Assembly (NCBI RefSeq): GCF_014650555.1
Contig: NZ_BMVE01000005.1
Location: 248,001-312,000, forward strand
Direction of reading: 5' to 3'
Origin: Streptomyces goshikiensis
Lineage (GTDB): Bacteria > Actinomycetota > Actinomycetes > Streptomycetales > Streptomycetaceae
DNA length: 64,000 nt
In this document: positions 15,522 through 24,086 of the stretch, piece after piece
Layout of the letters: each line of letters opens with the position of its first letter
How positions within the stretch are numbered: the first letter of the stretch is position 1
Made by a program: the position numbers and the translations under genes
The notes under the pieces: model-generated
What the model was told of the DNA's origin: nothing
Databases searched by the model: none
Seen by the model: only the letters and a program-made list of their open reading frames with translations

Positions 15522-16826
15522 CTACGCGTCTTCCACCCTCACCCGGCCGCCGGGGTCTCCCGGCGCTCCGGGTACGGGGGCCGGTGTACCGCCCACGTGC
15601 TCGGCCGCGGCGCGGACGTCGATCTCCCGCCAGAACCCGGCGCGGATGGCGTAGCGATCGTGTTCGTCGATCTGGTCGTCCTTGTGCGCGAGCAGCCCGA
15701 AGCGGGCGGCGTAGCGCAGCAGCTCCCCGTCGATGCGGTGCGGGATCCGCGGGTACATCGTGGCCAGTTTCTGCAGGTGGACGGTCTCCGGGAGGCGTTC
15801 CATCCAGCGCCTGGCGAACACCTGCCCGACCTCGAACGGGTCGCCGCCGACGGTGGTGATGTCCTCCTCGCGGTCGGCCCAGCGCTGTTCGGCGCTGGTG
15901 AGCTGGGCGAGGGTGGGCAGGGAGGCGGTCTCGGCGGGTTCTCCCAGCGGCCCGGCCCGGTCGATCCAGCCCTTGTCGGAGGACCAGCGCAGGGCGCTGC
16001 TGCCGGCGGGGGCGTGCGAGGGCTGCGCGGGGGTGAGCGGCTGCCCGGGCGCGCGCAGGGTGGCGAGGTCCTTGGGAGTGGGTACGGGCTTGGCCCCCTC
16101 GTTCGCGGGCGCCGGTACGGGGGTCCCGTGCTCGGTGGTGTCCGGCGCGGCCGGGGCGGAGGAGCCGTTGCGGGCGGCCTCGGCCAGCGCGGCCTCGGGG
16201 AGCGGGGCGGAGAGGATCGCGGCGATCTCGGGGCGGGGCGCGGGGGGCGGCGGGCAGAGTCCGGAGAGGTCCTTGGCGCGGACGGCCCGGGTGATCCAGG
16301 CGCGGTCCAGGACCCGGCGTTCGTCGGCTTCGGCGACGAGGTCCTCGGACTGGTTGTAGTCCCCGTCGGCGGCCTGGACGGCCCAGAGGTGGACGGCGAC
16401 CCCGTGTTCCTTCGCGGACATCAGCCCGGGGAGCAGGTCCCCGTCGCCGGTGACGAGCACGACGTCGGAGCAGGCGCGGTTGCGGGCCAGCTCGGTGAGC
16501 TCGGCGTGCATCGCGGCGTCCACGCCCTTCTGCGCCCAGCGGCCGTCGCTGCGGGTCAGGGCGCCGAGCCGGACGGTGACGCGGGGCATGACGCGCAGCC
16601 GCCGGTGTTCGGGCTGCGGCACCCGGTCGGGGGCGCCGTCGAACCAGTAGATCCGCAGCAGCGGCTGTTCGGTGTCGGCCTCGGCCCGCTCGCGCAGGCC
16701 CTGGATGAGGGCGGCATGGTCGACGGTGATGCGGGAGCGTGAGGGCTCCCCCGCGAGAAGGCTTGCGGCGGCGCCCAGCAGATAGCCGGCGTCCACCAGG
16801 ACGACGCAGCGGTCCACGCGTTCCAC
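15522..16826 (-). CDS. NYN (PIN-like) domain protein, putative RNase
   Basis: A 434-aa protein. Residues about 5-180 form a NYN/PIN-like nuclease domain: VVLVDAGYLL with acidic Asp12, KGVDAAMHAELTELA and VVLVTGDGDLLPG supply the acidic metal-binding residues of the fold. A Pro/Ala-rich linker (about 190-275) leads to a C-terminal helical domain (QVFARRWMERLPETVHLQKLATMYPRIPHRIDGELLRYAA), which looks like an OST-HTH/LOTUS-type or winged RNA-binding module. That module assignment is inference. Two starts are possible, GTG at 16826 or 16817 (VDRCVVLVDAG). GGAAGAGG lies upstream of both, and its spacing suits the second better. Confidence 0.8.
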   Translation of the reverse strand: MERVDRCVVLVDAGYLLGAAASLLAGEPSRSRITVDHAALIQGLRERAEADTEQPLLRIYWFDGAPDRVPQPEHRRLRVMPRVTVRLGALTRSDGRWAQKGVDAAMHAELTELARNRACSDVVLVTGDGDLLPGLMSAKEHGVAVHLWAVQAADGDYNQSEDLVAEADERRVLDRAWITRAVRAKDLSGLCPPPPAPRPEIAAILSAPLPEAALAEAARNGSSAPAAPDTTEHGTPVPAPANEGAKPVPTPKDLATLRAPGQPLTPAQPSHAPAGSSALRWSSDKGWIDRAGPLGEPAETASLPTLAQLTSAEQRWADREEDITTVGGDPFEVGQVFARRWMERLPETVHLQKLATMYPRIPHRIDGELLRYAARFGLLAHKDDQIDEHDRYAIRAGFWREIDVRAAAEHVGGTPAPVPGAPGDPGGRVRVEDA

Positions 16827-16963
16827 CCTCTTCCGTGGGGGTCCTCTGGTTTTCCCCGAGTCTGCCCGACCGCAAGGGTGTTGACGGCCGGAACTCGATC
16901 ATCGGCGTGGCGGATCTCACGACGGGGCCGGTAAGAGTCCCCCGGCTACGCGCAGTAATGATC

Positions 16964-16979
16964 CAAAATGCGCGTTTTG
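16964..16979. promoter_or_regulatory. AT-rich inverted repeat in a divergent promoter region
   Basis: CAAAA-tgcgcg-TTTTG, a perfect 5-bp inverted repeat. It is AT-rich in a very GC-rich window and lies 58 bp upstream of the 54-aa gene's start and in the divergent gap with the NYN gene. It could be an operator or part of the promoter. No clear -10/-35 pair is resolved. Confidence 0.3.
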
Positions 16980-17037
16980 TGGTGCTGTGTGAGTGTGAAG
17001 GCGGTCCTGGCACCTAGACCCTCACGGAGGCTCCACC

Positions 17038-17202
17038 ATGGCCAAGAACAAGAACCGCCAGCAGCCCGCGAAGCAGCAGCCGCGCTCCGCGCAGGAGCCG
17101 GCCAAGGGTTCGACGGAAACCGAGTCGATGTCCTCGTCGTCGTCGCCGAGTCCCATGGACATGGCACACAAGCGCAAGGAAAAGAAGTTCGGCCACAACT
17201 GA
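17038..17202 (+). CDS. 54-aa hydrophilic basic protein
   Basis: This small gene has an excellent ribosome binding site (GGAGG, 7 nt before ATG 17038) and ends at TGA 17202, just before a strong terminator. The protein is MAKNKNRQQPAKQQPRSAQE..., rich in Lys, Gln and Ser. It has a run of five serines near residue 35 and a basic end, MDMAHKRKEKKFGHN. No Cys, no membrane segment and no recognisable fold; it is probably intrinsically disordered. Similar proteins seem common in Streptomyces. Function unknown. A monocistronic layout with its own terminator argues it is real. Confidence 0.8.
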   Translation: MAKNKNRQQPAKQQPRSAQEPAKGSTETESMSSSSSPSPMDMAHKRKEKKFGHN

Positions 17203-17217
17203 CCTTCCCCGCACGAG

Positions 17218-17258
17218 CACGGAAGGGCGCACCCGGCTGCCGGGTGCGCCCTTCCGTG
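17218..17258. terminator. Strong bidirectional terminator between the 54-aa gene and dnaE
   Basis: A near-perfect long stem: CACGGAAGGGCGCACCCGG pairs with its complement ending CCTTCCGTG, around a loop of about 3 nt. It lies between two convergent genes and can fold equally well in both transcripts. Confidence 0.8.
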
Positions 17259-17294
17259 GGTGCGGCGGCCGTGCGGCGGCCGCCGTCGTGGCCG

Positions 17295-20200
17295 TTATCC
17301 GGCCAGGCAGGACGGTCCGAGGAGCACCTTGAGGTCACCGAACAGCGCCGGGTCGGGCTGCACCCGGTGCCGGTCGAGCCGCAGCACGGTCGTGGTCCGG
17401 GGCCCCTGGAGCTTGATCCGCACCTCGGTGTTGCCCTTGTGGTGGCGCAGGATCTCCCCCAGTCGGGTCACCATCGGCGGAGTGACCTTGACGGTCGGGA
17501 TGGTGAGCACCACGGGGGCGTTCGTTCCGGCCGAGGAGAGGTCGGGGACCATCATCTCCATGGCGACCAGGCGGGGCACGTCCTCGCGCTTGTCGAGGCG
17601 GCCCTTGACGAACACGACGGTGTCCTCGACGAGCTGGGTGGAGACGAGCTGGTAGGTCGCCGGGAAGAACATGCACTCGATGGAGCCGGCCAGGTCCTCG
17701 ACGGTGGCGATCGCCCAGGCGTTGCCCTGCTTGGTCATCTTGCGCTGGAGGCCCGAGATGATGCCGCCGATGGTGACGACCGCGCCGTCGGAGTGCTCGC
17801 CTCCGGTGAGCTGGGAGATACCGGCGTCCGTCTTGTCGGACAGCACGTGCTCCAGGCCGAACAGCGGGTGGTCCGAGACGTAGAGGCCGAGCATCTCGCG
17901 CTCCTGGGCGAGCAGGTAGGACTTCTCCCACTCCACGTCGGAGAACTCGACGTCGAGCCCGAAGCCCGGCTCGTCGCCGCCGGCCTCGTCGCCCATCGCG
18001 CCGAAGAGGTCGAACTGTCCCTCGGCCTCCTTGCGCTTGACCGCGACCACGTTGTCGATCATCGGTTCGTGGTGGGCGACCAGGCCCTTGCGGGTGTGGC
18101 CCATCTCGTCGAAGGCGCCGGCCTTGATCAGCGACTCGACGGTCCGCTTGTTGCAGACCACGGCCTCGACCTTGTCGAGGAAGTCGGGGAAGGTCGAGTA
18201 CTTCCCCTTGGCCTTCCTCGTCTTGATGATCGAGTCGACGACGTTGTTGCCGACGTTGCGGACGGCGGTGAGGCCGAAGAGGATCACGTCGTCGCCCTGG
18301 GCGGCGAAGTTCGGCTCGGACTCGTTCACGTTCGGCGGGAGCACCTTGATGCCCATGCGGCGGCACTCGTTCAGGTAGATCGCGGACTTGTCCTTGTCGT
18401 CCTTGACCGAGGTGAGGAGTCCCGCCATGTACTCGGCCGGGAAGTTCGCCTTGAGGTAGGCGGTCCAGTAGGAGACCAGGCCGTACGCCGCCGAGTGCGC
18501 CTTGTTGAAGGCGTAGCCGGCGAAGGGCACCAGGACGTCCCACAGCGCCTTGATCGCCTGGTCGCTGAAGCCCTTCTTCTTGGCACCCCCCTCGAAGATG
18601 ACGAAGTTCTTCGCCAGCTCCTCGGGCTTCTTCTTGCCCATCACGCGGCGCAGGATGTCGGCCTCGCCGAGCGAGTACCCGGCGATGATCTGGGCGGCCT
18701 TCTGCACCTGCTCCTGGTACACGATCAGGCCGTAGGTGACCGCGAGGACCTCTTCGAGGGGTCCCTCCAGTTCCGGGTGGATCGGGGTGATCTCCTGCTG
18801 CTTGTTCTTGCGCAGGGCGTAGTTCGTGTGCGAGTTCATGCCCATCGGGCCCGGCCGGTACAGGGCCGAGACGGCGGAGATGTCCTCGAAGTTGTCGGGC
18901 TTCATCAGGCGCAGCAGGGAGCGCATGGGCCCGCCGTCGAACTGGAAGACGCCGAGGGTGTCGCCGCGGCCGAGCAGTTCGAAGGTCTTGGGGTCGTCGA
19001 GCGGGAGGGCGAGGAGATCGATGTCGATCCCCTTGTTCGCCTTCACCATCTTGACGGCGTCGTCCATGATCGTGAGGTTGCGCAGGCCGAGGAAGTCCAT
19101 CTTCAGCAGGCCGAGCGACTCGCAGCTCGGGTAGTCCCACTGGGTGATGGTCACCTGGTCCGTGTGCCGTACCCAGACGGGCACGTGGTCGGTGATCGTC
19201 TCGCTGGACATGATCACGCCGGCGGCGTGCACGCCCATCTGGCGGACCAGGCCCTCCACGCCGCGGGCGGTGTCGATGACCTTCTTGACGTCCGGCTCGT
19301 TCTCGTACATCCCGCGGATCTCGCCGGCCTCGCCGTAGCGGGGGTGCTGCGGGTCGAGGATGCCGGAGAGGGGGATGCCCTTGCCGAGGACGTCGGCGGG
19401 CATGGCCTTGGTGAGCCGGTCGCCCATGGCGTACGGGTAGCCCAGGACACGCGCGGAGTCCTTGATCGCGTTCTTGGCCTTGATCGTGCCGTAGGTCCCG
19501 ATCATGGCGACCTTGTCCTGGCCGTACTTCTCGGTCACGTACCGGATCACCTCGACGCGCCTGCGCTCGTCGAAGTCGATGTCGACATCGGGCATGGAGA
19601 CGCGCTCGGGGTTCAGGAAGCGCTCGAAGATCAGGCCGTGGGTGAGCGGGTCGAGGTCGGTGATGCCCATGGCGTACGCGACGATCGAACCGGCCGCGGA
19701 GCCTCGGCCCGGGCCCACCGCGATGCCCTGGTTCTTGGCCCACATGATGAAGTCGGCGACCACGAGGAAGTAGCCGGGGAAGCCCATCGAGATGATCGTG
19801 TCCATCTCGTACTCGGCCTGCTTCAGCCGGTCGTCCGGGATGCCTCCGGGGTAGCGGCGGTGCATGCCGCGCATGGTCTCCTCGCGGAACCAGCTGACCT
19901 CGGTGTGACCCTCCGGGATGTCGAACTTCGGCATCAGGTTCCGGAACTTGAACATGCCCTCGGTGTCGATCTGGTCCGCGACCAGCTTCGTGTTGGCGCA
20001 GCCCTCCTGCCAGGCGTCCGAGGAGTCGATGGCGTACATCTCCTCCGTGGACTTCAGGTAGTAGCCGGTGCCGTCGAAGCGGAAGCGGTCCGGGTCCGAG
20101 AGGTTCTTGCCGGTCTGGATGCAGAGCAGGGCGTCGTGGGCGGTGGCCTCGCTCGCGTACGTGTAGTGCGAGTCGTTCGTGACCAGCGGCGGGATGCCGA

Positions 20201-20837
20201 GCTTCTTGCCGATCTCCAGCAGCCCGTCGCGGACCCGGCGCTCGATCTCGATGCCGTGGTCCATCAGCTCCAGGAAGTACCGGTCCTTGCCGAAGATGTC
20301 CTGGTACTCGGAGGCCGACTTCAGGGCCTCGTCGAACTGGCCGAGGCGCAGCCTGGTCTGGAGCTCGCCGGAGGGGCAGCCGGTGGAGGCGATGAGCCCC
20401 TCGGACCACTGGCTGATGGTCTCCTTGTCCATGCGGGGCCACTTCGTGAGCCAGCCCTCGGCGTAGGCGTCGGAGGACAGCCGGAAGAGGTTGTGCAGGC
20501 CGGTGGAGTTCGCCGCCCAGATCGTCTTGTGGGTGTAACCGCCGGAACCGGAGACGTCGTCCCGCTTCTGGTGGGGCTGGCCCCACTGGATGCGCCGCTT
20601 GTTGCGCCGGGACTCGGGGGCGACGTACGCCTCGATGCCGATGATCGGCGTGACGCCCGACTTCTGCGCGGTGTGGAAGAAGTCGTAGGCGCCGTGCAGG
20701 TTGCCGTGGTCGGACATGGCGATGTGCGTCATGCCCATCTCGTTGCACGCGTTGAACATGTCCTTCAGCCGCGCGGCACCGTCCAGCAGCGAGTACTGGG
20801 TGTGGACGTGCAGGTGCGTGAACGGCGTCTTGGTCAC
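17295..20837 (-). CDS. dnaE: DNA polymerase III alpha subunit (replicative, DnaE1)
   Basis: The catalytic subunit of the chromosomal replicase. At 1180 aa it has the standard length. It starts with the PHP domain (FTHLHVHTQYSLLDG and HIAMSDHGNLHGAYDF), with the metal-binding His residues present. The polymerase core holds the catalytic triad region PDVDIDFDERRR and GRGSAAGSIVAY. The clamp-binding motif QFDLF sits at about residues 940-944. The C-terminal OB domain includes GGIISGLQRKMTKQGNAWAIATVED. GTG at 20837 has GGAGG about 9 nt upstream. It is a single gene between convergent and divergent neighbours. The intact PHP motif suggests proofreading could reside here, as in other actinobacteria. 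Confidence 0.98.
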   Translation of the reverse strand: MTKTPFTHLHVHTQYSLLDGAARLKDMFNACNEMGMTHIAMSDHGNLHGAYDFFHTAQKSGVTPIIGIEAYVAPESRRNKRRIQWGQPHQKRDDVSGSGGYTHKTIWAANSTGLHNLFRLSSDAYAEGWLTKWPRMDKETISQWSEGLIASTGCPSGELQTRLRLGQFDEALKSASEYQDIFGKDRYFLELMDHGIEIERRVRDGLLEIGKKLGIPPLVTNDSHYTYASEATAHDALLCIQTGKNLSDPDRFRFDGTGYYLKSTEEMYAIDSSDAWQEGCANTKLVADQIDTEGMFKFRNLMPKFDIPEGHTEVSWFREETMRGMHRRYPGGIPDDRLKQAEYEMDTIISMGFPGYFLVVADFIMWAKNQGIAVGPGRGSAAGSIVAYAMGITDLDPLTHGLIFERFLNPERVSMPDVDIDFDERRRVEVIRYVTEKYGQDKVAMIGTYGTIKAKNAIKDSARVLGYPYAMGDRLTKAMPADVLGKGIPLSGILDPQHPRYGEAGEIRGMYENEPDVKKVIDTARGVEGLVRQMGVHAAGVIMSSETITDHVPVWVRHTDQVTITQWDYPSCESLGLLKMDFLGLRNLTIMDDAVKMVKANKGIDIDLLALPLDDPKTFELLGRGDTLGVFQFDGGPMRSLLRLMKPDNFEDISAVSALYRPGPMGMNSHTNYALRKNKQQEITPIHPELEGPLEEVLAVTYGLIVYQEQVQKAAQIIAGYSLGEADILRRVMGKKKPEELAKNFVIFEGGAKKKGFSDQAIKALWDVLVPFAGYAFNKAHSAAYGLVSYWTAYLKANFPAEYMAGLLTSVKDDKDKSAIYLNECRRMGIKVLPPNVNESEPNFAAQGDDVILFGLTAVRNVGNNVVDSIIKTRKAKGKYSTFPDFLDKVEAVVCNKRTVESLIKAGAFDEMGHTRKGLVAHHEPMIDNVVAVKRKEAEGQFDLFGAMGDEAGGDEPGFGLDVEFSDVEWEKSYLLAQEREMLGLYVSDHPLFGLEHVLSDKTDAGISQLTGGEHSDGAVVTIGGIISGLQRKMTKQGNAWAIATVEDLAGSIECMFFPATYQLVSTQLVEDTVVFVKGRLDKREDVPRLVAMEMMVPDLSSAGTNAPVVLTIPTVKVTPPMVTRLGEILRHHKGNTEVRIKLQGPRTTTVLRLDRHRVQPDPALFGDLKVLLGPSCLAG

Positions 20838-21007
20838 GGTGGGAGTCCTCCGGCGGGGAGAGAGGGGGGGCAGCCCCGAAGTCTACGTCGGGCGAGTGAC
20901 AGGAACCGGGCACCGACGGGTACGGTCATCCGTTGCAGACCCAAGGACACCTGTCCGGAATCCGGTCAGCAGAAGATCCAGACAAGCGCCACCAGGAGGC
21001 ACCCGCC

Positions 21008-22357
21008 ATGGCGGTTCCCGAGACGTCGAACGAACAGCGCGCCGAGCAGATACTCGATGTGTTCAACACCGCTTTCGGTGAGCTGTTCGCCGCCGACCCC
21101 GCTGCCTTCCAGGTCAAATTCCGCAAGATGGCGGCCTCCGCGTTCGCCTTCTACCGCGGTACGGCCTGTCTGTTCTACGCCGACCTGGAGCACGACCGGC
21201 ACGGCGGCCCGTACCTGGACGAGCGGACCGGCCGGGTCTGGATCCACGGCGATCTGCACGCCGAGAACTTCGGCACCTACATGGACTCCAACGGCCGGCT
21301 GATCTTCAACGTCAACGACTTCGACGAGGCCTACGTCGGCCCCTTCACCTGGGACCTGAAGCGCTTCGCCGCCTCCGTCGCCCTGATCGGCTACACCAAG
21401 GCCCTCAGCGACGAGCAGATCAGCGAGCTCGTGCGGATCTACGCGGCCGCCTACCGGGAGCGGATCCACGCCCTGGCGACCGGCGCGGGGGACCGCTACG
21501 AGGACGCGGTGCCCTCCTTCACCCTGGACACCGCCGAGGGCCCGCTGCTGGGGGCGCTGCGCTCGGCCCGCTCCCGCACCCGCTTCGCCCTGCTCGACTC
21601 GATGACGGAGATCCGGGACTACGAGCGCCGCTTCGCCTCGGGCGGCGGCGCCATCGAGCTGGACGCGGCGACCCGGTACAAGGTGCTGGCCGCCTTCGAC
21701 GGGTACCTGGAGACCCTGCCGGAGGAGTCGCTGGTCCGCCCCGACTCGTACCGGGTCAAGGACGTGGTGGGCCGCCGGGGCATCGGGATCGGCTCGGCCG
21801 GCCTGCCCTCGTACAACATCCTGCTGGAGGGGCACAGCGACGCCCTGGAGAACGACGTCGTGATCTACCTCAAGCAGGCGCAGACCCCGGCGGTGTCCCG
21901 GCACATCACCGACCGGGCGGTCCGGGAGTACTTCCAGCACGAGGGACACCGCACGGTGATCTCCCAGCGGGCCCTGCAGGCGCACGCGGACCCGTGGCTG
22001 GGCTGGACGGAGCTGGACGGCTCCGGGCAGCTGGTGGCGGAGGTCTCCCCGTACGCGGTGGACCTGGACTGGTCGGACCTGGACGACCCGGAGGAGATCG
22101 CGACCGTGGTCGCGGACCTGGGCCGGGCGACGGCGACCATGCACGGCGCGGCCGACGCGGCGGAGAGCGGGCAGACGCTGGTCCCGTTCTCCACCGAGCG
22201 GGCCATCGACGCGGCGATCGCGGCCGACGAGGCGGGCTTCGCGGAGCTCCTCGTGGACTTCGCCCACGCCTACGGGGCCCGGGCGCGCGCCGACCACCAG
22301 ATCTTCGTGGACCTGTTCCGCAACGGCCGGATCATGAACGAGCGCGCCCTGGCGTGA
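21008..22357 (+). CDS. DUF2252 family protein
   Basis: A 449-aa protein of the DUF2252 family, distantly related to kinase-like folds. The diagnostic segments are FYRGTACLFYADLE, WIHGDLHAENFGTYMDSNGRLIFNVNDFDEAYVGPFTWDLKRFAASVAL (a phosphotransferase-like catalytic and metal loop) and the later VVGRRGIGIGSAGLPSYNILLEG. The HGDLHxxN...NDFD arrangement resembles aminoglycoside-phosphotransferase-type active sites. The substrate is unknown. ATG at 21008 has AGGAGG 8 nt upstream and is preferred over an in-frame ATG 25 codons earlier. It is divergent from dnaE. Confidence 0.9.
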   Translation: MAVPETSNEQRAEQILDVFNTAFGELFAADPAAFQVKFRKMAASAFAFYRGTACLFYADLEHDRHGGPYLDERTGRVWIHGDLHAENFGTYMDSNGRLIFNVNDFDEAYVGPFTWDLKRFAASVALIGYTKALSDEQISELVRIYAAAYRERIHALATGAGDRYEDAVPSFTLDTAEGPLLGALRSARSRTRFALLDSMTEIRDYERRFASGGGAIELDAATRYKVLAAFDGYLETLPEESLVRPDSYRVKDVVGRRGIGIGSAGLPSYNILLEGHSDALENDVVIYLKQAQTPAVSRHITDRAVREYFQHEGHRTVISQRALQAHADPWLGWTELDGSGQLVAEVSPYAVDLDWSDLDDPEEIATVVADLGRATATMHGAADAAESGQTLVPFSTERAIDAAIAADEAGFAELLVDFAHAYGARARADHQIFVDLFRNGRIMNERALA

Positions 22358-22418
22358 TTCCGTGGCCCTCCGGGGCCCAGGGCCGGGTTTCACAGGGAGT
22401 CGTGGCACACTCGCGGCG

Positions 22419-23102
22419 ATGGACATATCAGCTGTAGGGCTTCGGGGGCTGCGGGCCGCGCTGTTCGGCGCGCTCGTCGTGCTGCTCTCGGCCGGCTCCC
22501 ACGTGCTGATGTCCCAGGCACCGCTGCCGCCCGCCATGGTGGGCGGGGCCTTCGCCGGGGTGTTCCTGATCGCCTACGCGCTGGCCGGCCGGGAGCGGGG
22601 CTTCGGCCCGATCGCCGGGCTGCTGGTGCCGCTGGAGCTGGCGGCCGACACCGTCTTCACCGCCGGGCAGCACGTCTGCTACGGCCCGGCCGGCGGCCCG
22701 GTCTCCGGCCCGCTGCGCGCCCTGGGCCTGGCGGAGCTGTGCGGCGGGACCCCGGTGGGCGGCCCGCTGACGGCGCCGGCGGGCGGTCCCGCGGCCGCGC
22801 TGGCGGTCGCGCCCGGGCCGTGGACCCCCTGGCTGCTGCTGGGGGCGCACGTCTCGGTCGGGCTGCTCGCGGCGCTGTGGCTGCGGCACGGGGAGCGGGC
22901 GCTCGGCCGGCTGGTGCGCGCGGTGGCCGCCTTCGCGTTCCGGCCGCTGCTGCTGGTGGCGGCCTCGGTGACGGCGGTCGCGGGCCCGGCGCGGCGGATG
23001 CCGTCGCCGGTCCGCCCGGGCACGGGGGCCCGTACCCGATTCCCCGCACACTCCGTGGGACGGCGGGGACCTCCCGTACGCGCGGCGCTCGCGAGCGCCT
23101 GA
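22419..23102 (+). CDS. Integral membrane protein of unknown function
   Basis: A 227-aa protein with four to five hydrophobic segments (ALFGALVVLLSAGSHVLM, GAFAGVFLIAYALAG, IAGLLVPLELAADTVFTAGQH, WLLLGAHVSVGLLAALWL, PLLLVAASVTAVAG). A glycine/proline-rich stretch in the middle and a long basic tail complete it. It has two cysteines (HVCYGPAG and ELCGG) in the putative exposed region before the fourth segment. That placement next to a DsbA-like gene is suggestive but unproven. It lies 61 nt after the DUF2252 gene on the same strand. I do not recognise the family. Confidence 0.7.
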   Translation: MDISAVGLRGLRAALFGALVVLLSAGSHVLMSQAPLPPAMVGGAFAGVFLIAYALAGRERGFGPIAGLLVPLELAADTVFTAGQHVCYGPAGGPVSGPLRALGLAELCGGTPVGGPLTAPAGGPAAALAVAPGPWTPWLLLGAHVSVGLLAALWLRHGERALGRLVRAVAAFAFRPLLLVAASVTAVAGPARRMPSPVRPGTGARTRFPAHSVGRRGPPVRAALASA

Positions 23103-23152
23103 GACGCGTACGTACGGCAGTCCCCCCTCTTTCACACGTCACGGAGATCACC

Positions 23153-23947
23153 ATGAGTTCACGCAACAGCCAGGCGAACAAGGCGGCGGCCCGCGAGAAG
23201 CTGCGCGCGGAGCGCGAGCGGCAGGCCAAGAAGGACCGGGTGCGCCGCCAGGTCATCGTGGCCGGCGCGGGTGTCCTGCTGCTGGCCGTGGTCGGCGGCG
23301 TCGCCTACCTGGTCAAGCAGGCCAACGAGCCCACGTACTGGGAGAAGGCCGCCAAGGCCGAGCTGGTCAAGCCGAAGAACACCACGGGCGACGACGGCAC
23401 CACCGTCGTGCTCGGCAAGGCCGACGCGAAGAAGACCCTGGAGCTGTACGAGGACTCGCGCTGCCCGGCGTGCGCGGCGTTCGAGCAGGCGGTGGGCGAG
23501 CAGGTCAAGAAGGACGTCGACGCGGGCAAGTACAAGCTGCGCTACATAGGCGCGACCTTCATCGACAACGCCGCCAAGGGCGAGGGCTCGAAGAACGCGC
23601 TGAGCGCGCTCGGCGCGGCGCTGAACGTCAGCCCGGAGGCCTTCCTCGACTACAAGGCGGCCCTGTACTCCAAGGAGCTGCACCCCGAGGAGACCGTCGA
23701 CAGCTTCGCCAAGGACGACTACCTCATCAAGGTCGCGGACACCGTCCCGGCGCTGAAGGGGAACGCCGAGTTCAAGAAGGCCGTCGAGGACGGCACGTAC
23801 GACCGGTGGGCGATGGAGATGTCGAAGTCCTTCGACAAGTCCGGGGTGACGGGCACTCCGACGCTGAAGATGGACGGCAAGAAGATCGACACCCCCTCCA
23901 CCCCCGACGCCTTCACGACGGCGATCGACGCGGCCCTGAAGGGCTGA
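23153..23947 (+). CDS. Membrane-anchored DsbA-like thiol oxidoreductase
   Basis: A 264-aa protein with a very basic cytoplasmic N-terminus, one membrane anchor (about residues 33-54) and an extracytoplasmic thioredoxin-fold domain of the DsbA/F type. The active site C104-P-A-C107 lies in YEDSRCPACAAFEQ, and the cis-Pro loop is GVTGTPTLKMDG. Such proteins oxidise or isomerise disulfides in exported proteins, which fits the Cys-containing secreted protease and phosphodiesterase genes nearby. The ATG at 23153 has GGAG 7 nt upstream. A strong terminator follows. Confidence 0.9.
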   Translation: MSSRNSQANKAAAREKLRAERERQAKKDRVRRQVIVAGAGVLLLAVVGGVAYLVKQANEPTYWEKAAKAELVKPKNTTGDDGTTVVLGKADAKKTLELYEDSRCPACAAFEQAVGEQVKKDVDAGKYKLRYIGATFIDNAAKGEGSKNALSALGAALNVSPEAFLDYKAALYSKELHPEETVDSFAKDDYLIKVADTVPALKGNAEFKKAVEDGTYDRWAMEMSKSFDKSGVTGTPTLKMDGKKIDTPSTPDAFTTAIDAALKG

Positions 23948-23999
23948 CCGGCGCCGGACGCTGACGGTCCGCCAGGGACCGTCTTCCGGCCACCGCTTC

Positions 24000-24034
24000 A
24001 CGGGCGGGCGAACTCTCAGAGTTCGTCCGCCCGT
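24000..24034 (+). terminator. Terminator after the DsbA-like gene
   Basis: A 17-bp stem (ACGGGCGGGCGAACTCT with its complement, one G-U pair in RNA) closing on a one-base loop, and presumably shorter in practice. It lies 53 bp after the stop at 23947 and before the phoD promoter. Confidence 0.75.
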
Positions 24035-24072
24035 TGCCTTCCCAGGGATGTACCGGCGGTTATACCCGGCAG

Positions 24073-24078
24073 TAATAT
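24073..24078 (+). promoter_or_regulatory. Candidate -10 element for a leaderless phoD transcript
   Basis: TAATAT, one of the best -10 hexamers in the window, ends 8 nt before the GTG at 24087. A transcript starting 7-9 nt downstream of the hexamer would begin at or within a base or two of the start codon. No ribosome binding site is seen upstream of that GTG, which agrees with leaderless translation. No convincing -35 element is present. Confidence 0.45.
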
Positions 24079-24086
24079 CATCGCCC

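Noticed and set aside
16968..21302. A 1444-codon open frame on the plus strand opposite dnaE
   Set aside because: It is the antisense shadow of dnaE, caused by high G+C codon bias. It has runs of Val, Asp, Gly and His and no known motif, while the minus-strand frame is a perfect DnaE.
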